Translations under genes and position numbers: made by a program
Source: Isotricha intestinalis
Lineage: Eukaryota > Ciliophora > Litostomatea > Vestibuliferida > Isotrichidae
Direction of reading: 5' to 3'
Length of the DNA: 20,468 nt
Assembly (NCBI GenBank): GCA_023807065.1
Contig: JAJJLU010004015.1
Span: 1 to 20,468, forward strand
Shown: positions 1-8,004 of the stretch, one piece after another
Position numbering within the stretch: the first letter of the stretch is position 1
Layout of the letters: every line of letters starts with the position of its first letter
The notes under the pieces: model-generated
Database searches by the model: none
Seen by the model: only the letters and a program-made list of their open reading frames with translations
What the model was told of the DNA's origin: nothing

Positions 1-103
1 ATTTCCACCAAATTTTATTTTATTAAATACTATTTATTATTTTAGAAAATCCAAAAAAATAAATGATGAATAGATAAATAATTTTTTAAATCAATATTAA
101 ACA

Positions 104-758
104 AATATTTATATTAGTCAAGGAACAATTATGAAAAGTATTGAAACAGAATATTTATTTGATATAATAAATTATTATAAAGGAAAAAACATAGGATTTA
201 TTTCACGAATAAGAAAAGATTTATTATCTGATAATGATATAAAAAAATTTCCTAAAAATGTAATAATAAAATAAATTAATCAAAATGATTTATTAGGAGA
301 TAATAGAATAAAATTATTTATTACTCATGGTGGATTTAATTCAATTTGTGAAAGGATTTTTCATGGTAAACCAATGATTGTTTAAGGAGGTCTTTTTTTG
401 TTAAAAAATCTGAAATTGGAATTTCTTTTCAAAAAAGAACTTTTATTAATAAAGAAAATATTATTAATGCTATTTATGAAATTTGAAATAATTAAAAATG
501 TTCTAAAAATGTTATTAAACATAGTAAATTTGTAAAAAAAATAAAAGAACTAGAAAAGAATTTAAATATTGATTAAATATTGTTTTGGAATATGGAATTG
601 ATTGTATAATAAATAAAACTTATATGAAAAAATTTAGTTGGTCTATTGTTAATGGGTATGATGTTTTTTTTATTTTTTTACAATTTAAGTTTTTAAATTG
701 TAATTTTTACTTTTTTGGTTTTTGTCAAAAGAAAAAAAAGGAAAAAAAGAAAAAATAG
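104..758 (+). CDS. UDP-glycosyltransferase (GT1), C-terminal half, frame-broken
   Basis: Family role: transfer of a sugar from a UDP-sugar to a lipophilic acceptor. Seen: from 104 the frame reads [12 protein letters not shown], then NQNDLLG and [12 protein letters not shown] (the UDP-sugar-binding region) and HGKPMIV near 370. After a shift near 398 it continues KSEIGISF and NAIYEI, and after another near 583 [10 protein letters not shown], then a hydrophobic stretch and a Lys-rich tail ending at 756-758. This is the membrane-anchored layout of ER-type UGTs, with a lumenal domain, one C-terminal helix and a basic cytosolic tail. The N-terminal acceptor half is absent and no start codon is visible. 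The usual G-D-Q segment after PMIV is missing, so a few residues are truly deleted or lost to error. In-frame stops occur at 272 and 383 and further on. I infer a real gene damaged by error or a recent pseudogene. The family call is secure, the substrate unknown. Confidence 0.7.
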
Positions 759-839
759 AAATAAATTAAAATAATATTTTTAATAATTGTTTTTTGGTTT
801 TTTTTAAAAATTTGATTAAGGAAAATATGTTTTAATTAA

Positions 840-1260
840 AATGTTATTTTTATTTTTAAAATAATTAAAAGGGAAGAAAATAACAAAGAAAAATTAAAAA
901 TATTATTAAAACTTCCTCCTCCAGTTAATATTGTTAATGATGAAGTTGAAGAAGAAGAGATAGTAAACTTAGTACATAATGGAAATACAATTTTAGATGA
1001 TTTAAATAATAATAAAGAATTTAATAATCCAGAATATTTAAATCTAAAATAAAAAATAATTTTTGAAAAAAATGAATATGAGTCATTAATTAAATATATA
1101 ATGAAAATTCCAATAAAAAATAATAATAATAATATTAGGTAAAAAATTCAAATATTATAAATGTATAAGAAAAAAAAAGAAAATTCTATCATTTAAGAAA
1201 TTGAATTATATTGGAAACAATTTTATTAATATTATAAAATTAAATAAGTATAATAAACAA
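840..1260 (+). CDS. Acidic, Asn-rich protein fragment of unknown function
   Basis: A frame open from 840 to the TAA at 1050-1052 (70 codons) encodes an acidic protein with KLPPPVNIVNDE and a run of four Glu. The same frame continues plausibly to about 1260, with segments such as KNEYESLIKYIMKIP and EIELYWKQF, but is interrupted by many TAA codons. There is no TAG or TGA in that stretch. I recognise no domain. The region may be the 3' part of a larger gene, because no convincing start codon lies upstream and the preceding 80 bases are low-complexity. Alternatives are that coding ends at 1052 and the rest is 3' UTR, or that the TAA codons are miscalled or read through. Confidence 0.4.
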
Positions 1261-1370
1261 TAATGATTAATAAAGTAAATTTTTTTTAAAAGTAAATTAT
1301 AATTTTTATTTTAAAATACTTTCAACATAAATAAAATACTTTATATATAATTGAAATTATATTATTATTA

Positions 1371-2320
1371 TTATTTATTAATTCTAATTTTTCGATTTAA
1401 TTCATCAACAATTGTTATTTTTTCTTGCAATTGAATTTTCGTTTCGTTTCTAAGTGACTTAATGTTGATAATAATTGTATATTTTCAAATGAATAAATCT
1501 ATAAAGCAAACTTATTTTATTTTCCCAAAAGAATTAAAATATTCTTCATCTCTTTTTTTATTTTTATTACTTCTTTCAAGTAAATGAATATTACCCATTA
1601 AAGAACAAAAAGTTCCAGAAAGAGAAATTCCTTTTACTCATTATTTCATTACGATATTTTTTAAAGTCATAGGCTGAATTCTTCTTAATTGTCTTTCTCT
1701 TTTTTCTTCTATTTTTTCAAATTCTTTTTTATTAAAACTTCTTCTTCATTAATAAAACCAAAATGAGAAAAAAATGGAGATTGTTTGTTTACGAATTTTT
1801 TTTTAGAAAAAAGCCATTTTTTATCATTTAATATTTCATTTCTTTGTTCAATTGAATCAAATTCATATATGTTTGTATTATATTTATCACAATTTCATCA
1901 TTTAAATCTAATTTTTCTAAACCTAATTGATCATAAGAATTAATAATAAATTCTACAATCTCTTCCTCTTGCTAATATATGCTGTTCCACATGAAATATC
2001 CTATATTTTTGTTCCTATTGATATCATATTTTGAATTTGAATATATTGAATATATTTGTCTTTGCTCATTTGATAATTTTATTATCAATACATTTCTTAA
2101 TAATATAAACATTCCTTTTTGAGTAATTTCTTTTGTTAATATAAAAGGACTTCTAGTTTATAATATGGATTAAAATCATATAAATATAACTTGAAAATAA
2201 TATATCTTTAAAAACCCAATAATCTCCTTCTTCATTATCTTCTTCTATATGAATCATTTTGTTATTTATTTTATAAAATATTAATTTGAATAAGAATTAT
2301 TAAAATTTATTTTACATTCA
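1371..2320 (-). CDS. Unknown conserved-looking protein, frame-broken
   Basis: Read on the minus strand, coherent coding segments follow each other in changing frames: EEDNEEGDYWVFKDILF (near 2250), LTKEITQKGMFILLRN, KYDINRNKNIGYFMWNS, EEEIVEFIINSYDQLGLEK, KWLFSKKKF, GISLSGTFCSLMGNIHLLE, NKNKKRDEEYFNSFGK, and a final ITIVDELNRKIRINK ending at the TAA complement at 1371-1373. The mixed, non-repetitive composition and G/W/C content mark it as real coding sequence, probably 280-300 residues. I do not recognise the family. A TAG interrupts the frame between NSIY and QEEEIVEF. The 5' end is not seen, and the sequence runs into the oppositely oriented membrane-protein gene near 2325, so it is probably truncated there. 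Confidence 0.45.
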
Positions 2321-2328
2321 ATAAATAA

Positions 2329-3469
2329 ATGTCTTTATTTAAGCAAAATGACCTAAAATTAATAATGAATATCTTTTAGAAATGTATCAATACTTATTAA
2401 ATGAAGATTGAAAGTGAAGCATATATTAATGATTTAAATGAGTCAGATAATAAAATTATTTGTAGTAATTCAGAAGAAATAAATAAAATAATAACAGATT
2501 ATAAATTTTATTTTATTTATATATCTACAATTTTTAATCAAAAAGAAAAAAATAATCCAATAGTAAGAGTTATAGATTGGAAATATACATCATTTGGTAA
2601 TAAAATGAAATCTCAATTTAATGCATATTTTCAAATTAATACATTACAAACATATAAATGTGTTATTCCAACAAAATTAGGAGGAAAAAATGAAACTGAG
2701 AGTTTTGTATCATTTGATTAAGAAAAATTTTCAAATACTCTAGATGATAGTGAAAATAATAAAGATGAGATTTTTTCTATTAGAATTAAATCAAGTGATT
2801 CTATGAATAATTATGAAAGAACTTATATTACTATTTTTGAAATTATTAGTCAAATTAGAGGTTAAGTAAATTTATTATTATTGTTGGAGGATTGTTTTTT
2901 ATTATTGAAAAATTATTTGATTTTTAAGAAAGTATGATTAATGATTTTTATCACGTTGTTGAATCAAAATTTAATGATAAAACACAAAGAATTTTTGAAG
3001 ATTTTTTAGATGAAATTGCTAAAGAAAAATATGATATAAATAATGAAGAAAGTAAAAATGAAAATAATAATAGTAATAATGATAAAAATTTTATTACTAA
3101 TGATAAAGAAATTGATAATAATAATAATGATAATCAAATGAATGAAGAAAGTGAAAATGATGAAGATTCAAAGATAAAAAATGAAATGTTAAATAAAGAA
3201 AAAATAAAAAAAGAAAAAGAACTAAAAGAATTAGAAAAAAAAAATTTATATGTTAATGAAAAAGAAAAAATATTTATTAATTTCTTTAGAGAAAAATTAA
3301 ATGAATTACTTCCAATAAAAACTAAATATTATAATAATTTAAATAAAAAAGAAAATGAAATTAAAAATGAAGAAGAAACAAAAAAAGAAGAAGAAAAAAT
3401 GAATGAAATAAAATTAGATGAAGAAGAAAAATTAAAAGAAATAAATACAACAAAAAAAGAAATATGATA
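2329..3469 (+). CDS. Membrane protein with RTYITIFEIISQI motif and long charged tail
   Basis: From the ATG at 2329 the frame is open apart from TAG at 2377, TAA at 2398 and TAA at 2719. It encodes a polar, probably extracytoplasmic domain, then RTYITIFEIISQIRG (near 2815-2865), and after a one-base shift near 2868 a membrane helix FIIIVGGLFFIIEKLF (about 2874-2921). A TAA at 2925 is followed by ESMINDFYHVVESKF and a long Asn/Glu/Lys-rich, partly coiled-coil cytosolic tail ending with TGA at 3467-3469. From family memory, a motif like S-Q-I-G-G followed by a helix and a juxtamembrane acidic or aromatic segment is common in large ciliate families of uncharacterised membrane proteins. The shift is repaired by one extra T in the TT run, which also removes the TAA there. 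N-terminal helices may be missing. Function unknown. Confidence 0.5.
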
Positions 3470-3483
3470 TATCATAACCATAT

Positions 3484-3650
3484 CTTCTTTCAAAAAAAAA
3501 AAAAATTTCAATCAAAAAAAAAAAAAAAAATCAAATCTTTAATAATAAACCAAATTAAAAAAAAAAAAAAGAAATATTAAAAAAATTATACTTTAACATA
3601 ATCAAAAAAAAAATTCAAAAAAAACAATATAACAATAATTCCAAAAAAAT
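3484..3650. repeat. A-tract-rich spacer downstream of H2A.Z
   Basis: About 165 bases are dominated by runs of 7 to 18 A separated by short AT-rich words. The region lies between the end of the charged-tail membrane-protein gene and the 3' end of H2A.Z (minus strand), so it should form both 3' UTRs. No gene is visible. The homopolymers make it prone to length miscalls. Confidence 0.7.
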
Positions 3651-3658
3651 AACCATAA

Positions 3659-4109
3659 TTATTGAAATTCTTTCTGTAACTGTTTCTTATTATCAATAAG
3701 ACTTTTATGAATATGAGGTATAACACCACCTCCAGCAATAATAGCACTAATTTAACTATCTAATTCTTCATCTCCTCTAACAGCAAATTGTAATGTCAGG
3801 TGTAATTCTTTTAACTTTTAAATCTTTAGAAGCATTACCAGCAAGTTCCAAAACTTCAGCAGTCAAATATTCAAGAATTGCATCAGTGCAAACAGCATCT
3901 GTGACTCCTACTCGGAATTTTTGCATTTACATATCTTTTTAATAATCTATGTATACGACCTACTGGAAATTGAAGTCCTGCTCTTGCACTTTTTGATTGA
4001 GGAGCTTTTTTTCAGTGGATTGTTTTTCCACCTTTTCCACCTTTTCCTCCTGGCTATATTGTTATATGGAGATTTTATTTTTTTTTTTTATTTAAGCGCG
4101 ACTTACCAT
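3659..4109 (-). CDS. Histone H2A.Z variant, one intron, frame-broken
   Basis: Core histone variant that replaces H2A in nucleosomes near promoters. On the minus strand the ATG at 4107-4109 is followed at once by a 53-base intron. Splicing gives a start [11 protein letters not shown]. Then come [17 protein letters not shown] (N-terminal tail and alpha1), [44 protein letters not shown] and [13 protein letters not shown], ending with TAA at 3659-3661. [13 protein letters not shown] identifies the H2A.Z type and not canonical H2A. Conservation is very high, yet single-base shifts sit near 4025 (one extra A), 3915 and 3785-3800, and a TAA replaces the usual Leu of DSLI. The Leu codon can be restored by moving one base across a T/A run boundary. 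These defects in so conserved a histone point to sequence errors. Predicted length is about 130 residues, normal for the family. Confidence 0.9.
4054..4106 (-). other. 53-nt spliceosomal intron directly after the H2A.Z start codon
   Basis: On the minus strand the start codon is followed by GTAAGTCGCGC, an A-rich interior and a 3' end CAATATAG. Removing these 53 bases joins ATG to CCAGGAGGAAAAGG, giving MPGGKGG, the expected H2A.Z/H2A N-terminus. The donor matches the GTAAGT consensus and the acceptor is TATAG. The length is not a multiple of three and the intron contains an in-frame stop, so it must be spliced for expression. This is the only intron I can support in the window. Confidence 0.85.
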
Positions 4110-4136
4110 TTTTTTAATTATAATCTTTTTATTTTT

Positions 4137-4345
4137 CAAGTGAGGTAATTTATATTTTATATATTTTTTTCAAATTTTTTTTTTTTTTTGATATTTTTTT
4201 TTAATTTTTTTGTTTTTTTTTTGTTTATTTTTTTTTTTATTATTTTTTTACACACCATGTTATTTTTTATATTTTTTATATTTTTTTTTATTTTTTTTTA
4301 TTCTATTAAAGGGATTATAGGAGTTTTTTGAGATTTTATTTTTTG
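4137..4345. repeat. T-tract-rich spacer upstream of H2A.Z
   Basis: Long T runs interrupted by single A or G bases fill this interval. It is the presumed 5' flank of H2A.Z (minus strand) and lies before the Asn-rich gene on the plus strand. No ORF or RNA gene is visible. It could hold a divergent promoter for the two genes, which is inference from position only. Confidence 0.6.
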
Positions 4346-4444
4346 GTTTTTATTAAGTGAAGGAGAATAAAATGAACATAATTTTTAATTTTTTAATTCC
4401 ATTAAATTAAATTTTTTTTTTAAAAAATATTATCATAAAAAATA

Positions 4445-5218
4445 ATGAATATAAATTCATCAAATAGGATACTTGATAATTCATACTATTCAAACATACC
4501 TTCAGTAAAGAATTCTTTTGAAAAAAATACTATAAATTATTTCCCATTAAATTCAAATCTTAAAAAATATACTTATCCAAATTCAATATCAAACTTTAAT
4601 TTAAATTCAAATCAAAATTTAATACAAAATACAAATTTAAATTCAAATCTTCATTTAAATAATATAAATCCTTATAAAACAATAAATATAATAAAAAGTA
4701 ATTATAATAAATCAGAACCAAATTTAAATTATGATTCAAGATATAATAATATAAAAGAAAATTCTAAAAATTTACAAAGTAGATTAGATAAACTTATTAA
4801 TCATTCAAAAGAAAAAATTATAGAAAATGAAAGAAATAAAACTTATAGAAATCAAGATTATAATCGATCATTATCAACACAAAGAACAAATAGTATTAAT
4901 ATGTCAGATGATATTAATAATTTTTTTCCTAGTAATGATTCTGTTATTACTGGTTATAAAAATGTAAGTAAAACTATTTATAATGAATCATCATTTTCTA
5001 AAAATAATAATAATGTTAAAAATATTAATACACCTATTAATAATTATTCTCTTTCAAGAAATAGTGATAGAAGAAGTTTTGGTTCTTTACAAAAAAGTTC
5101 AAATACTAAAATTGATATGATTTATGATTCTAAAATTAATTATTTTAATGATATTCAAGATAAAAAAAATATTAGTTTTAATCAAGAGAAAAATAGTAAT
5201 CATCTCTTTCAAAATTAA
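4445..5218 (+). CDS. Asn/Ser-rich low-complexity protein, unknown function
   Basis: A clean 257-codon frame begins with ATG at 4445. The protein is dominated by Asn, Ser, Lys and Ile, with short near-repeats such as NLNSN and NSNLHLNN in residues 50-75, a basic middle (LDKLINHSKEKIIENE) and serine-rich segments (SLSRNSDRRSFGSLQ). There is no signal peptide, membrane helix or known domain, so it is probably intrinsically disordered. All nine Gln codons are CAA, which matters for the genetic-code question. The last 5 to 10 codons are antisense to XRN1 coding sequence (GKINFER read on the minus strand), so the true 3' end was probably lost at a junction near 5190-5205 and the stop at 5216-5218 may be accidental. 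Function cannot be inferred. Confidence 0.65.
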   Translation: MNINSSNRILDNSYYSNIPSVKNSFEKNTINYFPLNSNLKKYTYPNSISNFNLNSNQNLIQNTNLNSNLHLNNINPYKTINIIKSNYNKSEPNLNYDSRYNNIKENSKNLQSRLDKLINHSKEKIIENERNKTYRNQDYNRSLSTQRTNSINMSDDINNFFPSNDSVITGYKNVSKTIYNESSFSKNNNNVKNINTPINNYSLSRNSDRRSFGSLQKSSNTKIDMIYDSKINYFNDIQDKKNISFNQEKNSNHLFQN

Positions 5219-6246
5219 TTTTTTCCATGATAAGTAATATAATCATCTAAAACAGGTAAACAATCTTTATAAAAAGAAAAAATATTATCTAAAGCCCCAG
5301 TTTCAATATCCATACTATTTAAATTAGGGAAAAAATCATTTCAAATGAAAAAACAAAAAAAAAAAAATCATCAATAATTCTTTCAATATTAAAAAAGAAT
5401 TTAATCTTCGGTTTTCACTTCCAGAAATTCCAATTCTAAATATTCTCTAAGAACACTTACTAAAATAATTTCATATAAATCATCATTATTATTATTATTA
5501 TTTTTATTAATATCATCACCTAATTTTTTTAATGATTTTTCTCTTCTTTTTTTAATAATAGTATCTTCTCTTAAAATAATAAAATTAGGTTCATGAGTAA
5601 TTAAACTTAACATAATTAAATCAGCATCTAACCCATAAATACCATGTTTAGTATTTTTAATATAATCTTTTGAAATTTTATAATTTCTAATATACTCTAA
5701 ACTTTTATGTTCACCTTCACCAGGAACATCACTTCCAGTAAATAAAGCATTAATATTTTTTCCATAGAAAATCATTTTTTTTCTTATCTTTTATATATTT
5801 ATTCATATAAATAGATAAATCAAACATAAATTTTGTTCCAGCTAAAATTGAATCACTATTAAATTTATTTTTTTCATCTAAACCTCTTTCTTTTAAAAGT
5901 TCTTTATCTTCATTTGTTAAAGTATCATTTTTTCTAAAACGTCTTGAACGTTGTTGATTCATTTTTGCTCTTAGTGCAACTCCGTCTGAAGAAATCATTA
6001 ATATTTTTTTTGGTTTTATTAAACGAAAAACTTTATCAATTGTGTTACAAACATCAGAATATATTTTTTCATTTGAAAAATTCATATGTGATGTTATTAG
6101 GTGATTTCCATGTGAAACATTGTGAATTATTCCATTTATATCTAAGTATAAATTGTCTATTTCTGGAATGTCACCTTCTTCTCTTATTTTTTTTAAAATT
6201 AATGGATATTTTATCATTAAGAAATTGCAAATTTTGGTATTCCCAT
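5200..6246 (-). CDS. 5'-3' exoribonuclease of the XRN1/XRN2 family, N-terminal part
   Basis: Known family role: processive degradation of 5'-monophosphorylated RNA. Starting at the ATG at 6244-6246: MGIPKF, a one-base deletion near 6230, then NFLMIKYPLI, LYLDINGIIHNVSHGN (first active-site Asp), SSDGVALRAKMNQQRSRRFR, a shift at about 5757 (one extra A), GSDVPGEGEHKSLEYIR, GIYGLDADLIMLSLITHE (second Asp pair), SVLREYLELEFL, a shift near 5405, FNIERIIDDF, NDFFPNLNSMDIETGAL and YITYHGKINFER. Oddities: the usual T-P-G-T-E-F-M motif reads LAGTKFM, so an expected acidic residue is Lys, and GVAPRAK reads GVALRAK. A TGA (5341-5343) replaces the Gly of the expected I-G-N-D-F. Only about 340 residues remain. 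The gene stops where the oppositely oriented Asn-rich gene begins, so the tower and C-terminal regions are missing. Whether this is XRN1 or XRN2 cannot be decided here. Confidence 0.88.
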
Positions 6247-6408
6247 TTTTGTTTATTTGTTTGGTTTCTTTTTTACTTTTTTTGTTTTTTGTAATTTTTT
6301 ATAAATATTATTGGATTAAAAATATTTATATCATTTATTTTATTTTTTTTTATTTTGTTATAATTAATTCTTATTGTTGAGTTAAATTTATATTATTTTT
6401 TTTTTAAA

Positions 6409-7065
6409 TCATTTATTTTGTTTTATTGATTCTTTTAATTGAGAATATAATTTTGAAATTTCTTTATTTGATATTAAAAATTGTAATATTTCTTGATATG
6501 AATTTGATGCAATGTTTATTGTGTCAATTAAAATTTCTAAAAAATTCATTTTTGAAAAATTATTTATATCTCCTAAACAATTAATTTCATCATAAAAATA
6601 ATCTTCATCTTCATCTGTTTCATCTTCTATTTCATCTAATCCTTCATCTAAATTATTAGTATCTTCTTTTCCTAAAATCTCATCAAGTATATTATTATTG
6701 TTTTTATTTATATCAAAATTAGGACAATTTTTTTCATCAATAAAAATATTATATTTTTCTTTATTTAAAAAATTATCTATTATTTCTGCTTCATCTGAAA
6801 TTTCATTTTCTTCATCTTCATCATTTGAATCTTTTTCTATACCAATATTATTAGGGTTTTTATTTTTTTTTTCTTATAATTTTTTATTTATTATAAAATT
6901 ACCTAAAGTTAAAGAATATTTAATTAATATTTCTAAATCATTTTTTATTAATTCATTACTATTTTTATTAGTTAATAAATAACATAAAGCAAGTAAAGCC
7001 CTTTTTGTTTCAATATTTAAATTTATTTGATTTAATGACTTTATAGAGAGTCCAATTAATTATAT
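6409..7065 (-). CDS. Importin-beta family protein, C-terminal region
   Basis: On the minus strand the frame reads a HEAT-like helical pair, ETKRALLALCYLLTNKN and NDLEILIKYSLTL (about 6900-7025). A highly acidic linker with runs of D and E follows (6590-6860), including EIEDETDEDEDYFYDEINC, and then a helical C-terminus NFSKMNFLEILIDTINIAS, QFLISNKEISKLYSQLK, with TGA at 6409-6411. This order of last HEAT repeats, acidic loop and short helical tail resembles importin-7/8/9-type nuclear import receptors, which is an inference from layout and weak similarity. A TAA interrupts the frame near 6873. Some 800 or more upstream residues are absent: the gene is cut near 7065, where the HECT gene starts on the other strand. 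XRN1 lies downstream in the same orientation, with its start about 160 bases from this stop. Confidence 0.45.
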
Positions 7066-7809
7066 TTCAATTATGAATGTCTCTTCATTTTTAGAAAAGA
7101 TTTATAAAATTAATAGAAATGTTAAAGATAATGAAAAAATATTAATTGATGGTAAAACTTTAGAAAGTTTAGATGTATATTTTAATTGTCCTTGGAATGA
7201 ATTAATTCCTTTAAAAGAAAATGGAGAAAATATAATATTAAAAGATAATAATATTGATGAATCTATTTATTTAGTTTTTAAATATTTATTAATAGATGGT
7301 GTAAAAGATTTAATTAATGCTTTTATTGAAGGATTTAATAAAGTTTTTAATATAAAGTTACTTAAATCTTTTTCATCAAATGAAATAGAAGATTTTATTT
7401 GTGGAAGTGAAAACACAGAAAAAAATTCAAATGATAATGAAATTTGGTCATATGAAAATTTGACATTAAATATAATTCCAATGCATGGTTTAAATAAAAA
7501 TAGTATGGTTTATAAAGGATTAATTGAATATTTATTAAATATGAGTAAAAAAGAAAGAAAAATGTTTTTATTATTTGTAACAGGAAGTCCAAGATTACCT
7601 ATTGGTGGTTTTAAAAATTTATATCCAAAATTAACTGTTGTTCAATCTCAAACTGAATTTAATGGTTTTAATAATCCTGATTTACATTTACCTTCTGTTA
7701 TGACTTGTCAAAATATCTCAAAATTCCTAATTATTCTTCTATTGATATATTAAAGATAAAATTGTATATTGCTATTGAAGAATGAAGAAATGCTTTTCAT
7801 TTAAGTTAA
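7031..7809 (+). CDS. HECT-domain E3 ubiquitin ligase (UFD4/TRIP12-like), C-terminal fragment
   Basis: HECT ligases accept ubiquitin from an E2 on a catalytic Cys and pass it to the substrate. The frame is open from 7031, with the first Met at 7073. It covers the end of the N lobe (LESLDVYFNCPWNELI, GVKDLINAFIEGFNKVF) and the C lobe (FVTGSPRLPIGGFKNLYP, LHLPSVMTC). The catalytic Cys is in LPSVMTC near 7706. After a one-base deletion near 7714 it continues YLKIPNYSSIDI and ends with FHLS and TAA at 7807-7809, the standard HECT C-terminus. The SPRLPxGGF motif and the PDYSS-like segment favour the UFD4/TRIP12 subgroup. A TGA (7783-7785) replaces the Gly expected in the E-G-x-x-S-F-H-L-S ending. 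The large N-terminal region and most of the N lobe are absent, cut at the junction with the importin-like gene. Confidence 0.85.
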
Positions 7810-8004
7810 TTTTGGGATTTTAAAAATATTAAATTTTTTTTTATATATCTTTTGTAATAATTTTTATTCTTTGTTTTTTTTAATTTTTTGAAATTATATT
7901 TTAGATATTCAAAAAAGATATATTATATTATTACAAAATAAATAATTATTAAATTAAAAAAAGGTATTTTTGCTTTATTTATATATATTATATAATATTC
8001 AAAT
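7810..8004. other. AT-rich intergenic spacer between convergent genes
   Basis: This spacer separates the HECT stop (plus strand) from the helicase stop (minus strand), so it contains two 3' UTRs. It is almost pure A/T with T runs and no ORF, RNA gene or hairpin that I can support. Confidence 0.6.

Noticed and set aside
3921..4148. Hydrophobic 75-codon plus-strand frame
   Set aside because: It is antisense to the H2A.Z gene. The minus strand gives a clear histone, so the Phe/Leu-rich frame is a shadow.
5944..6380. Two hydrophobic plus-strand frames that look like membrane proteins
   Set aside because: They are antisense to the conserved start of XRN1 and its T-rich 5' flank.
6698..6982. Ser/Phe-rich plus-strand frame of 94 codons
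   Set aside because: Antisense to the acidic part of the importin-like protein, which reads as a sensible helical/acidic protein on the minus strand.
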